The position numbers were made by a program, and so were the translations under genes. The notes beneath the pieces are model-generated. The model was not told where the DNA came from and made no database searches. It was given only the letters and a program-made list of their open reading frames with translations. From NCBI GenBank assembly GCA_021199975.1, contig JAJQHF010000220.1:1-5513 (forward strand): a stretch of DNA of 5,513 bases, given 5' to 3'. The stretch is from Candidatus Gastranaerophilales bacterium. GTDB taxonomy: Bacteria > Cyanobacteriota > Vampirovibrionia > Gastranaerophilales > Gastranaerophilaceae. Of this stretch, positions 1 through 5,513 are shown in pieces (the first letter of the stretch is position 1; the number at the start of each line of letters is the position of its first letter).

Positions 1-3000
1 AAGAAATCTCGAGCTCTTATTCCCTTTATATTTTTTTTTGCAACATTATTTATTTGATTATAAAGATATTTTTCAAGTCCATTCAAAGTCCCGTCATGAT
101 TTTCTATTGCTTCTTCATCAAAAAATATATCCTGCAATATCCTATCCTGTTTATCTTCAGAAAGAGATACGATAAAATTTTGGTTCAAATTTTTAAACAA
201 TTCCTCAAATTCAGGAAGTGAATATTCATACAAATTTTCCATTGCTTCATCTGTTTTGCCTGCAATAGCACCCATTTGATTAACATGTCCTTCCAGAATT
301 TCTTTTTTTGCATTCTCTAAATCTTCATAATTATCTATAGTTAATATACTATCCGCATAAACAGGATTATCAGTTGAAAGATAAACTGCTATTTTATTAA
401 AAACGAATTTTAATTCATCATCATCGGGAAGCTTATCAAAATCTTCTTTTGAATTAATTTCTTTTTCAAGACGATTCCTTATTTTTTCGGTTTTCATTTC
501 TGCAACATCATCAAGTCCGTCAAGCTCCTTAATGCTAAATCTGCTACCGTTTGCAATTTGTTCTTCCAATTTTGCAAGGAGCTTTTTTGAATCATCCATA
601 GTAAGGATATAACCGAACATTTTATATAATTTTTGGTAAGCATTAACCGGAGTACCCGGAAGTATTAAATCCGTAAACAATCCAAATTTATCGTTATCTT
701 CTTTTGCTGTACCTGCAGCGCCTGAAATATCATCAACGGGCAAGCCTATAAGATAATTGTCAGACAAAACAAAGCCATCCTTCCAACCAAAACCTCTATT
801 ATAATCAGTATAAGAAAATCCGTTTTGTCCGTTCCAAAAATGTTCTTTTTCTGATTTCCCCCATGAATTATCTGTCCATAAAATATCCCGTACATTTTTT
901 TCATTAGTAAGAGGATTTATAAAAGTTTCAGAAGAAACAAAAGGTACATATTGTGCATGAAAAGCATAATCTGTATCATCTACGCTTAAAGAAATTATAC
1001 CGCTGCCTTCTCCTTCTTTTATTTCTTTCGAGGCTTCCTGGATATCAGTTTCCATGTGATACGGCTTACCTGTCATTTGTTCAATAATTCTTATCTGTTC
1101 ATTTCCCGATAATCCCGAAGAACCTTCTTCTCTTACCCAAAATTGTCCGTTTAACATACCTATATTTGAATATTGTTCTTCTAAACTTTCATATAAAGCT
1201 TTATTCATTTCCTGATAAGAAGTTTTATTGTATTTTTTCATATAAGGGAGTGTTTTTTCTATATTTTTAAATATTGCAGCTTCAACATTTGAAAAATTAT
1301 AAAGTTTGTCATTCGCTTTTTGTCTTTCTTTCATATTCGGAATTTGTTCATTTTCCGCTATAGCCGATGAAATTGACGAAAATTTATTTTTAAGAATATC
1401 TAATTTTTTTCTGCTTATTACACAATGTTCTTTTTCAAGTTTTGATAATATATTTACCCTTGCTGAGGGAACTTGCCACTTCTTTATTATAGCGGAATAT
1501 TCTTCATTCAATTTTTGAAATTTTTCCTGCTCCGTAGTCAGACCTGAAGCAATTTTATCGGTTCCGCCAAATCTTTCAGCCAATGAATTATATTCTTCTT
1601 CACTTATTCCTTCTTGTAATGAATTATAGAAAGCCGTTAATAAGCTGTTACTGAACTGCATATTATCTTCGTAACCCAAAAGTCTTACAGCTTCCGAAAT
1701 TTCTCTTTGTGAAGGAGAATTTGAAAGTTTATCCGCCCATTTATACAATTCATTAACTACTTGATTTTTATCGCCTTTTATCCCCGTTATCATCCTTGTA
1801 TTATCAAGGAGATTACTCTCTTTTGCATTAATTCTTTCTGCTATATTTTCAAATAAAGAAGCAGCAAATTTTTCAATGCTTTGTCCGGTTACATTTTTTA
1901 CTATTACATTAAGTTCTGAGGGTATAGTTGTTTCAATTTTTGCCAAATCAGAATTAAGTTCTGACTCTAATTCACTTTTTGAAGGAATGTTTCCATCTTC
2001 AGTCTTATATCTTTTTCTTACTAAAGGGGATGAAAAAGAGGAATTCAAGGTTTTCATATAATCCGAAATTTGAACATTCCTCGGAGGAAGACCTGCAATA
2101 CGTTCAAACCTGACAACTCCATCAGGCATATTAACATCCGCTTCTATTGCAAGTCTGTGAGCCGCTGCTAAATTATAAAGCTTTTTATTATAAATATATT
2201 TGCTTCTCGGTGAATTGTATTTTTTTAATTTATCTAGTTTTGCATCTGCTTTTGTATATTCATCGGTCATTAAATAAATAGAATAAGCTTTATCTTTTAT
2301 TTTGGTTTTCTGTTCTTCTGTTATATCTTCACTATTTTCAATAATATAATCAGCGAGCATTTTTGATTTTAACTCGGTAGGTAATTTTTCAGCAACATTA
2401 ACCTCATTATATTCATTCTCTCCTGTATAAAAATCAAACAAACCTTTTTGCAAAACTGAAATTTCACAATCCGTCTTTTCAGGAAAAATTTCTTTAAAAA
2501 TTGTGTTTAGTCTGCCTAGTGAGAGTCTTTGAGATTCATAGGCTTCTTTTTTCACTGAATTTACATTACGGCTTACTTGTGAAATTTCTTTTTTTGTTTG
2601 ATTAAAAGATTTTAGGAATTCTTTTTCTTTTATTAATGCTTTAAGATGCTTTTTATAAGGAGCCAAGGAGTCATCAAGCCCCAAATACCAGCTTGTATCG
2701 TCATAAATGCCGTAATTTTCTTCATCAAAAGGGATATAATGTTCCGTTTGGATAGTGCCGTCGCCGGAAGCGTGAGCATTGTGCATCCAATTATGAGCGG
2801 AAGCATCTATAATTCTATAGCCTTTTTCTATTGCCGTATTATAGTCCACATTTGTTTTCGGAATTTTTACTTTATTTCCCGTTTCTAACTCTGTGATATC
2901 AAAAACATTCATTTCAGGGGAATCTTCAAGTTCCTCCATTATTAATTCAACAAATCTTGTTTTATCCTCATAAGCAAGCATTTTCCTGCATATAGAAATA

Positions 3001-3761
3001 GCCGCACACATACCCGACGAGCGTTGATCTACTGATTTTATCGTTAATACTTCATCTTCAGGAGTTTTAATCAGCATATCATTGAGCATTTCATCAACAA
3101 CCTGCAATTTTTTATCTTCAAGCTGAGGTGTAATCTTATAATCATCACTCATAAAATATATAAATTTTTCAAGACATTCTTCTTTTTGTTTAAAAGGAAT
3201 TTCCGAAGAAGCTATAAAATAATCCAAATTCTTTCTTACTCTTGCTGTTCTTGACAAGGATTGAGCATCTTCCATAGTTGAGTCATTTATAATGCAATTT
3301 GTAAATGTTTTTCTTAAATCCAATAATTTTTGCTGTTCAGGAGAAAGCTTTTTATTATTTTCCTGCATATTTTTATATTCAGCTTCAAGCTCGGTGATAT
3401 CCTCTGAAGGAACTGCTTCTTGCAACGCTTTTCTTATAGTATCATCAAGTATTTGAGTCCAATTAATGTTTTCTCTTTCTTCCGGTGTTAAACCGTCTTC
3501 ATCTAAAATTTGTTTAAATTCACCATCAGGACTTCCCTGCCCGTAAGAAAGGTTAGAAGCAATATCAAGCAAAAACTCTATATTATTTCTATCAGGTGCC
3601 GCACTTAAATTATTTAAAGCGGCATATATGTTTTGTTTATTATTTTCAATTATCGGTTTTTCACCGTTTTTCAACTGTTTTACAGTATTTTTATCAGTTC
3701 TTATGCTTTTAAACGCAGGTTTAAAAACATTTACATTTATTCCGACCGCATTTATTTTCAT
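1..3761 (-). CDS. giant papain-like (clan CA, bleomycin hydrolase-like) cysteine peptidase homologue, C-terminus outside window
   Basis: One frame is open from the ATG at 3761 to the window edge (1253 codons, no stop), with AAAAGGA six bases upstream and an in-frame stop further upstream without another ATG between. No signal peptide or membrane segment is visible. Papain-clan motifs seen: D245-Q-R-S-S-G-M-C252, with Gln246 six residues before Cys as for an oxyanion-hole Gln; SSGLSGN...MTGKP (881-900), resembling the linker before the His lobe of papain/calpain folds; H935 in FHAQYVPF; T963-D-N-S-W-G968 with Asn965; GFVLSD at 996-1001, like the strand after NSWG in PepC/bleomycin hydrolase. 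The usual Trp after Cys is Ala. Residues about 360-865 are a long charged, helix-rich insertion (likely coiled coil about 368-430); residues after about 1010 are also helical and acidic. Inference: an intracellular or exported thiol peptidase, or an inactive relative, of unknown substrate. The peptidase fold is fairly likely; its activity and role are unknown. Confidence 0.85.
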   Translation of the reverse strand, partial: MKINAVGINVNVFKPAFKSIRTDKNTVKQLKNGEKPIIENNKQNIYAALNNLSAAPDRNNIEFLLDIASNLSYGQGSPDGEFKQILDEDGLTPEERENINWTQILDDTIRKALQEAVPSEDITELEAEYKNMQENNKKLSPEQQKLLDLRKTFTNCIINDSTMEDAQSLSRTARVRKNLDYFIASSEIPFKQKEECLEKFIYFMSDDYKITPQLEDKKLQVVDEMLNDMLIKTPEDEVLTIKSVDQRSSGMCAAISICRKMLAYEDKTRFVELIMEELEDSPEMNVFDITELETGNKVKIPKTNVDYNTAIEKGYRIIDASAHNWMHNAHASGDGTIQTEHYIPFDEENYGIYDDTSWYLGLDDSLAPYKKHLKALIKEKEFLKSFNQTKKEISQVSRNVNSVKKEAYESQRLSLGRLNTIFKEIFPEKTDCEISVLQKGLFDFYTGENEYNEVNVAEKLPTELKSKMLADYIIENSEDITEEQKTKIKDKAYSIYLMTDEYTKADAKLDKLKKYNSPRSKYIYNKKLYNLAAAHRLAIEADVNMPDGVVRFERIAGLPPRNVQISDYMKTLNSSFSSPLVRKRYKTEDGNIPSKSELESELNSDLAKIETTIPSELNVIVKNVTGQSIEKFAASLFENIAERINAKESNLLDNTRMITGIKGDKNQVVNELYKWADKLSNSPSQREISEAVRLLGYEDNMQFSNSLLTAFYNSLQEGISEEEYNSLAERFGGTDKIASGLTTEQEKFQKLNEEYSAIIKKWQVPSARVNILSKLEKEHCVISRKKLDILKNKFSSISSAIAENEQIPNMKERQKANDKLYNFSNVEAAIFKNIEKTLPYMKKYNKTSYQEMNKALYESLEEQYSNIGMLNGQFWVREEGSSGLSGNEQIRIIEQMTGKPYHMETDIQEASKEIKEGEGSGIISLSVDDTDYAFHAQYVPFVSSETFINPLTNEKNVRDILWTDNSWGKSEKEHFWNGQNGFSYTDYNRGFGWKDGFVLSDNYLIGLPVDDISGAAGTAKEDNDKFGLFTDLILPGTPVNAYQKLYKMFGYILTMDDSKKLLAKLEEQIANGSRFSIKELDGLDDVAEMKTEKIRNRLEKEINSKEDFDKLPDDDELKFVFNKIAVYLSTDNPVYADSILTIDNYEDLENAKKEILEGHVNQMGAIAGKTDEAMENLYEYSLPEFEELFKNLNQNFIVSLSEDKQDRILQDIFFDEEAIENHDGTLNGLEKYLYNQINNVAKKNIKGIRARDF

Positions 3762-3767
3762 TTTATA

Positions 3768-3774
3768 TCCTTTT
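3768..3774 (-). promoter_or_regulatory. ribosome binding site of the giant peptidase-like gene
   Basis: The minus strand reads AAAAGGA six bases before the ATG at 3761. This fixes the start: the next in-frame codons upstream run into a TAA without offering another ATG. Its first two bases are also the end of a 9-bp hairpin stem (3773-3793). Confidence 0.7.
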
Positions 3775-3793
3775 AATATCTCAAAGATATTAA
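3773..3793. repeat. 9-bp inverted repeat abutting the ribosome binding site
   Basis: TTAATATCT (3773-3781) and AGATATTAA (3785-3793) are perfect reverse complements around a 3-base loop. In the minus-strand message this forms a stem-loop in the leader of the giant gene, with its 3' arm running into the AAAAGGA ribosome binding site. It is A/T-rich with no following U-tract, so it is not an intrinsic terminator. It could be an operator for a dimeric regulator, an mRNA-stabilising 5' hairpin, or chance in AT-rich DNA. Confidence 0.5.
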
Positions 3794-3830
3794 TTTACGG
3801 CATAAAATTTTTTGTTACTAATCAAGCTAA

Positions 3831-3836
3831 ATAATA
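3831..3836 (-). promoter_or_regulatory. possible -10 element for the giant gene
   Basis: The minus strand reads TATTAT, one mismatch from the TATAAT consensus, about 70 bases before the ATG at 3761. No convincing -35 lies at the right spacing, since the upstream hexamer GTAAAC is poor. Such hexamers are frequent by chance in this AT-rich gap, so this is a weak candidate. Confidence 0.2.
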
Positions 3837-3838
3837 TT

Positions 3839-3876
3839 GAATTTTTACATTAGTTTACGCATTGAAATAAAAATTC
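3839..3876. repeat. AT-rich 9-bp inverted repeat with a 20-base loop downstream of the carbonic anhydrase
   Basis: GAATTTTTA (3839-3847) and TAAAAATTC (3868-3876) are perfect reverse complements separated by 20 bases. It begins 15 bases after the carbonic anhydrase stop codon, where a terminator might sit. However, the stem has only one G-C pair, the loop is long, and no clean U-tract follows on the minus strand. It may be a weak transcript-end structure or chance. Confidence 0.3.
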
Positions 3877-3890
3877 AGTTATCATTCGGA

Positions 3891-4490
3891 TTATATTAAA
3901 TTAACAAGCCCCGTTGAATGGTCAAAATGGCATTTTGCAATATATAAATCTCCGTTATCAACAGCCGATTTAATTATTTTTGATTTTTCAAGCAATACTT
4001 TTTCTACCATAATTGTATGCTGCTGCGCAAAAAAATTATGGCATGTTATATCTTCATTCATATCTAAAACAGGGTAAACACTTGCCATAATTGATTTAAA
4101 GTCTTCCGTTTCATTTGGATAATGCGCTTTTGCATACTTCATAACTCCGCAATCATCATGCCCGAGCAATATAAGCAAATGAAGTTTAAGTTTTTTAACA
4201 GCATATTCTATACTTTCAATAACATTTTCCCCGAGCGCAATACCTGCAACTCTTACTACAAACAACTCTCCTATCCCGCAGTCAAATATAATTTCGGGAA
4301 TAACTCTCGAATCGGAACAGCTTAACACAACCGCATAAGGTTCCTGATGAAAAGCATACTTCCTTAAAGTTTCAAGACACATATTCTTCGCTGTCGGTTT
4401 TCCGTTTACAAAATTTTGGTTACCTTTTAATAATTTTATCAATTCTTCTTTTGCAGTTAATGTAATATTCTCCGGGAGTTGTATATTCAT
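3891..4490 (-). CDS. beta-class carbonic anhydrase
   Basis: A complete 199-residue protein, close to the usual 190-230 of bacterial beta-carbonic anhydrases, which reversibly hydrate CO2 to bicarbonate. Visible signature: C58-S-D-S-R62 (zinc ligand Cys58 and the Asp60/Arg62 dyad) and G110-H-D-D-C114 (zinc ligands His111 and Cys114). The zinc site is therefore complete. The E75-L-F-V-V-R80-V-A-G segment aligns with the family 'FVVRNAGN' strand, but the two Asn positions are Val81 and Ile84. There is no signal peptide, so it is probably cytoplasmic and oligomeric as usual for the family. An AGGAAG ribosome binding site precedes the ATG. It lies 129 bases upstream of the giant gene on the same strand and is divergent from the aldolase gene. 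A likely role is bicarbonate supply for carboxylations or pH balance. The family is secure; the subtype is not assigned. Confidence 0.97.
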   Translation of the reverse strand: MNIQLPENITLTAKEELIKLLKGNQNFVNGKPTAKNMCLETLRKYAFHQEPYAVVLSCSDSRVIPEIIFDCGIGELFVVRVAGIALGENVIESIEYAVKKLKLHLLILLGHDDCGVMKYAKAHYPNETEDFKSIMASVYPVLDMNEDITCHNFFAQQHTIMVEKVLLEKSKIIKSAVDNGDLYIAKCHFDHSTGLVNLI

Positions 4491-4495
4491 GGCTT

Positions 4496-4501
4496 CTTCC
4501 T
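4496..4501 (-). promoter_or_regulatory. ribosome binding site of the carbonic anhydrase gene
   Basis: The minus strand reads AGGAAG ending five bases before the ATG at 4490; the AGGA core lies seven bases away. The spacing supports this start codon. Confidence 0.6.
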
Positions 4502-4540
4502 GTTTTTCATTTGACTTTAAGAATATGTAACTAAAATCTT

Positions 4541-4569
4541 ATTGTAAAGTATTTTTATGTTTTATACAA
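4541..4569 (-). promoter_or_regulatory. sigma-70-like promoter candidate for the carbonic anhydrase
   Basis: On the minus strand, TTGTAT (top-strand bases 4564-4569) lies 17 bp from TACAAT (bases 4541-4546), which is one mismatch from the -10 consensus. Transcription would start near 4534, giving a leader of about 44 bases before the ATG at 4490. The -35 overlaps the -10 of the opposite promoter. No start site has been measured. Confidence 0.5.
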
Positions 4570-4570
4570 T
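4542..4570 (+). promoter_or_regulatory. sigma-70-like promoter candidate for the aldolase-family gene
   Basis: TTGTAA (4542-4547) lies 17 bp from TACAAT (4565-4570), one mismatch from the -10 consensus. Transcription would start near 4577, leaving a short leader of about 12 bases that just includes the weak CAGG ribosome binding site at 4578-4581. An alternative upstream pair is TTGACT (4511-4516) and TAAAAT (4532-4537), but its 15-bp spacer is short. Confidence 0.45.
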
Positions 4571-4577
4571 ATAGGTA

Positions 4578-4581
4578 CAGG
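4578..4581 (+). promoter_or_regulatory. weak ribosome binding site of the aldolase-family gene
   Basis: CAGG lies seven bases before the ATG at 4589. It is shorter than the AGGA-type sites of the two minus-strand genes. The start is nevertheless well supported, because the conserved LLDCTLRDGG motif begins at residue 6, as usual for this family. Confidence 0.4.
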
Positions 4582-4588
4582 TAAAAAT

Positions 4589-5513
4589 ATGAATAAAATA
4601 AAACTTCTTGACTGTACGCTCCGTGACGGAGGTTCTTTAAATAATTGGGATTTCGGATATGAAAATATTGTAAATATTATTCAATATTTAAACGATTCAA
4701 ATATTGAAATAATTGAAATTGGATTTCTGCAAGATAATGTTAAACCAACATTAAATAAAACTATTTCAAACAGTACTGACGTATTTGACAAAATGCTTTG
4801 CAAAATAAATAACAAAAAATTCAAAGCAGCCGCAATGATAAATTTGTGTAAATTTAATATAAATTTATTAAAAAACAAAAATGAAACATTAATTGATGAA
4901 ATAAGGTTAATGTTTAAAAAGCAAGATTTAAAACAAGCCATTGACACAGCTGTTAAAATAAAAGAAAAAGGATACAGTTTAAGCTTAAATCCTGTTTCCG
5001 TTACATCTTACAATAAAGCGGAATTAATAACTTTAATTAAAACAGCAAACATGATTAATCCTGAAATTATTTATATTGTTGATACATACGGTTTAATGGA
5101 CGGAAAAGAAACTGTTGAAATATTTAATATTTTTAACAATGAATTAAATCAAACAATACAAATCGGATACCATTCACATAATAATCTTCAGCTTGCCTTT
5201 GCAAATTCAATAGAAATAATAACTAATTCCGCAAACAGAAATATTGTGGCGGACGGTTCTTTACTCGGAATGGGGAAAAGAGCAGGAAATACAAATACAG
5301 AACTTCTTGCCTCTTACATAAATAAAAAATATAACTCTCATTACAATATAAACAAATTGAATGACATAATTGAATTTGCAATAATTCCTTTACATAAAAA
5401 TTTTGAATGGGGTTACTCAATGACTCACTATATTGCAGCAATAAATAGGTGTCATTCTGATTATGTAAATTATTTAAAAAATACAAAAAATTTATCATAC
5501 TCAAAAATAAATG
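4589..5513 (+). CDS. DRE-TIM/HMGL-like aldolase-family protein (4-hydroxy-2-oxovalerate aldolase-like), 3' end outside window
   Basis: 308 residues are visible without a stop. The protein opens with L7-D-C-T-L-R-D-G-G15 and N18-N-W20, the hallmark of a TIM-barrel subgroup annotated as 'aldolase catalytic domain-containing' and often found in surface-polysaccharide loci. Arg12 and Asp13 match the catalytic Arg and metal-ligand Asp of DRE-TIM metallolyases. H195-S-H197-N-N supplies the other two metal ligands. V165-D-T-Y-G and the L225-L-G-M-G...AGNTNTEL segment (to about 239) are further conserved barrel loops, and E273-W-G-Y begins the usual C-terminal region. The His that acts as base in DmpG-type aldolases, three residues after the ligand Asp, is Ser16 here; subgroup members usually carry Tyr at that position, as I recall. 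A divalent metal-dependent retro-aldol or condensation reaction is expected; the substrate is unknown. It is divergent from the carbonic anhydrase. Only a short C-terminal part should be missing if it is a single-domain member; fused longer forms exist. Confidence 0.93.
   Translation, partial: MNKIKLLDCTLRDGGSLNNWDFGYENIVNIIQYLNDSNIEIIEIGFLQDNVKPTLNKTISNSTDVFDKMLCKINNKKFKAAAMINLCKFNINLLKNKNETLIDEIRLMFKKQDLKQAIDTAVKIKEKGYSLSLNPVSVTSYNKAELITLIKTANMINPEIIYIVDTYGLMDGKETVEIFNIFNNELNQTIQIGYHSHNNLQLAFANSIEIITNSANRNIVADGSLLGMGKRAGNTNTELLASYINKKYNSHYNINKLNDIIEFAIIPLHKNFEWGYSMTHYIAAINRCHSDYVNYLKNTKNLSYSKIN

Larger units (their letters stand above)
4540..4571. repeat. inverted repeat TATTGTA-N18-TACAATA at the centre of the divergent intergenic region
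   Basis: TATTGTA (4540-4546) and TACAATA (4565-4571) are perfect 7-bp reverse complements with 18 bases between. The pair is the structural basis of the two overlapping promoter candidates described separately. It could equally serve as a spaced operator for a dimeric regulator acting on both genes. Confidence 0.5.

Noticed and set aside
2763..2800. Zinc metallopeptidase active site at the HxxxHxxH cluster
   Set aside because: There is no HExxH or other recognised metallopeptidase signature, and the papain-type motifs nearby give a better explanation.
1..3761. Frameshift or pseudogene in the giant gene
   Set aside because: The frame was followed triplet by triplet from 3761 to base 3 with no stop and no sudden change of composition, so the gene appears intact within the window.
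1306..3834. Short plus-strand open frames at 1306-1518, 1876-2061, 2646-2888 and 3628-3834
   Set aside because: They lie wholly or mostly antisense to the continuous minus-strand giant gene, have no convincing ribosome binding sites and read as Phe/Ile/Ser-rich shadow translations. The last one only spills into the gap upstream of the giant gene.
3839..3876. Intrinsic terminator after the carbonic anhydrase
   Set aside because: The stem is almost entirely A-T, the loop is 20 bases, and no U-tract follows directly, so it does not meet the usual criteria. Kept only as an inverted repeat.
4511..4537. TTGACT/TAAAAT as the main plus-strand promoter
   Set aside because: The -35 is good but the spacer is only 15 bp; the TTGTAA/TACAAT pair with 17 bp fits better. 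Mentioned only as an alternative.
4122..5504. Short open frames at 4122-4325 (+), 4681-4947 (-) and 5223-5504 (-)
   Set aside because: The first is antisense to the carbonic anhydrase and the other two are antisense to the aldolase-family gene, both of which carry clear family motifs.

Overview
The window is strongly AT-rich bacterial DNA holding three protein-coding genes and no RNA gene, insertion sequence or CRISPR array. From left to right they are: a very large minus-strand gene that leaves the window at base 1 (at least 1253 codons); a complete minus-strand beta-class carbonic anhydrase (199 aa); and a plus-strand DRE-TIM/HMGL-like aldolase-family gene that leaves the window at base 5513 (308 codons visible). 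The codons are A/T-biased and the minus-strand genes have AGGA-type ribosome binding sites. The giant protein carries a short N-terminal Pro-Ala-Phe-Lys segment, which recalls long uncharacterised proteins of gut Vampirovibrionia (Gastranaerophilales, 'Melainabacteria'). That placement rests on memory and style only and is tentative; other AT-rich anaerobes are possible.

Bases 1-3761 (minus) are the most interesting part. I read the single open frame line by line from the ATG at 3761 to the window edge and found no stop. It encodes a giant, mostly hydrophilic, helix-rich protein with no signal peptide or membrane segment. Three motifs match the papain clan (CA), closest in style to bleomycin hydrolase/PepC: Gln246...Cys252 in 'DQRSSGMC', a candidate His935 in 'FHAQY', and Asn965 in 'TDNSWG' followed by 'GFVLSD'. 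The Cys lobe and the His/Asn lobe are about 680 residues apart, so a normally compact peptidase core appears to be split by roughly 500 residues of helical, charged sequence. I do not recognise this as a named family.

Bases 3762-3890 separate the carbonic anhydrase from the giant gene. The gap holds an AT-only long-loop inverted repeat, a possible -10 element and a 9-bp hairpin that abuts the ribosome binding site of the giant gene. The carbonic anhydrase has the full zinc-site signature and is probably a cytoplasmic CO2/bicarbonate enzyme. It could be co-transcribed with the giant gene, but the 129-bp gap makes a separate promoter just as likely.

Bases 4491-4588 separate the divergent carbonic anhydrase and aldolase genes. 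A TATTGTA/TACAATA inverted repeat there yields a sigma-70-like promoter on each strand, both with 17-bp spacers, in which the -35 of one overlaps the -10 of the other. The aldolase belongs to the 'LDCTLRDGG...NNW' subgroup often found in surface-polysaccharide loci, so such a locus may continue to the right of the window. I see no direct functional link between the three genes.
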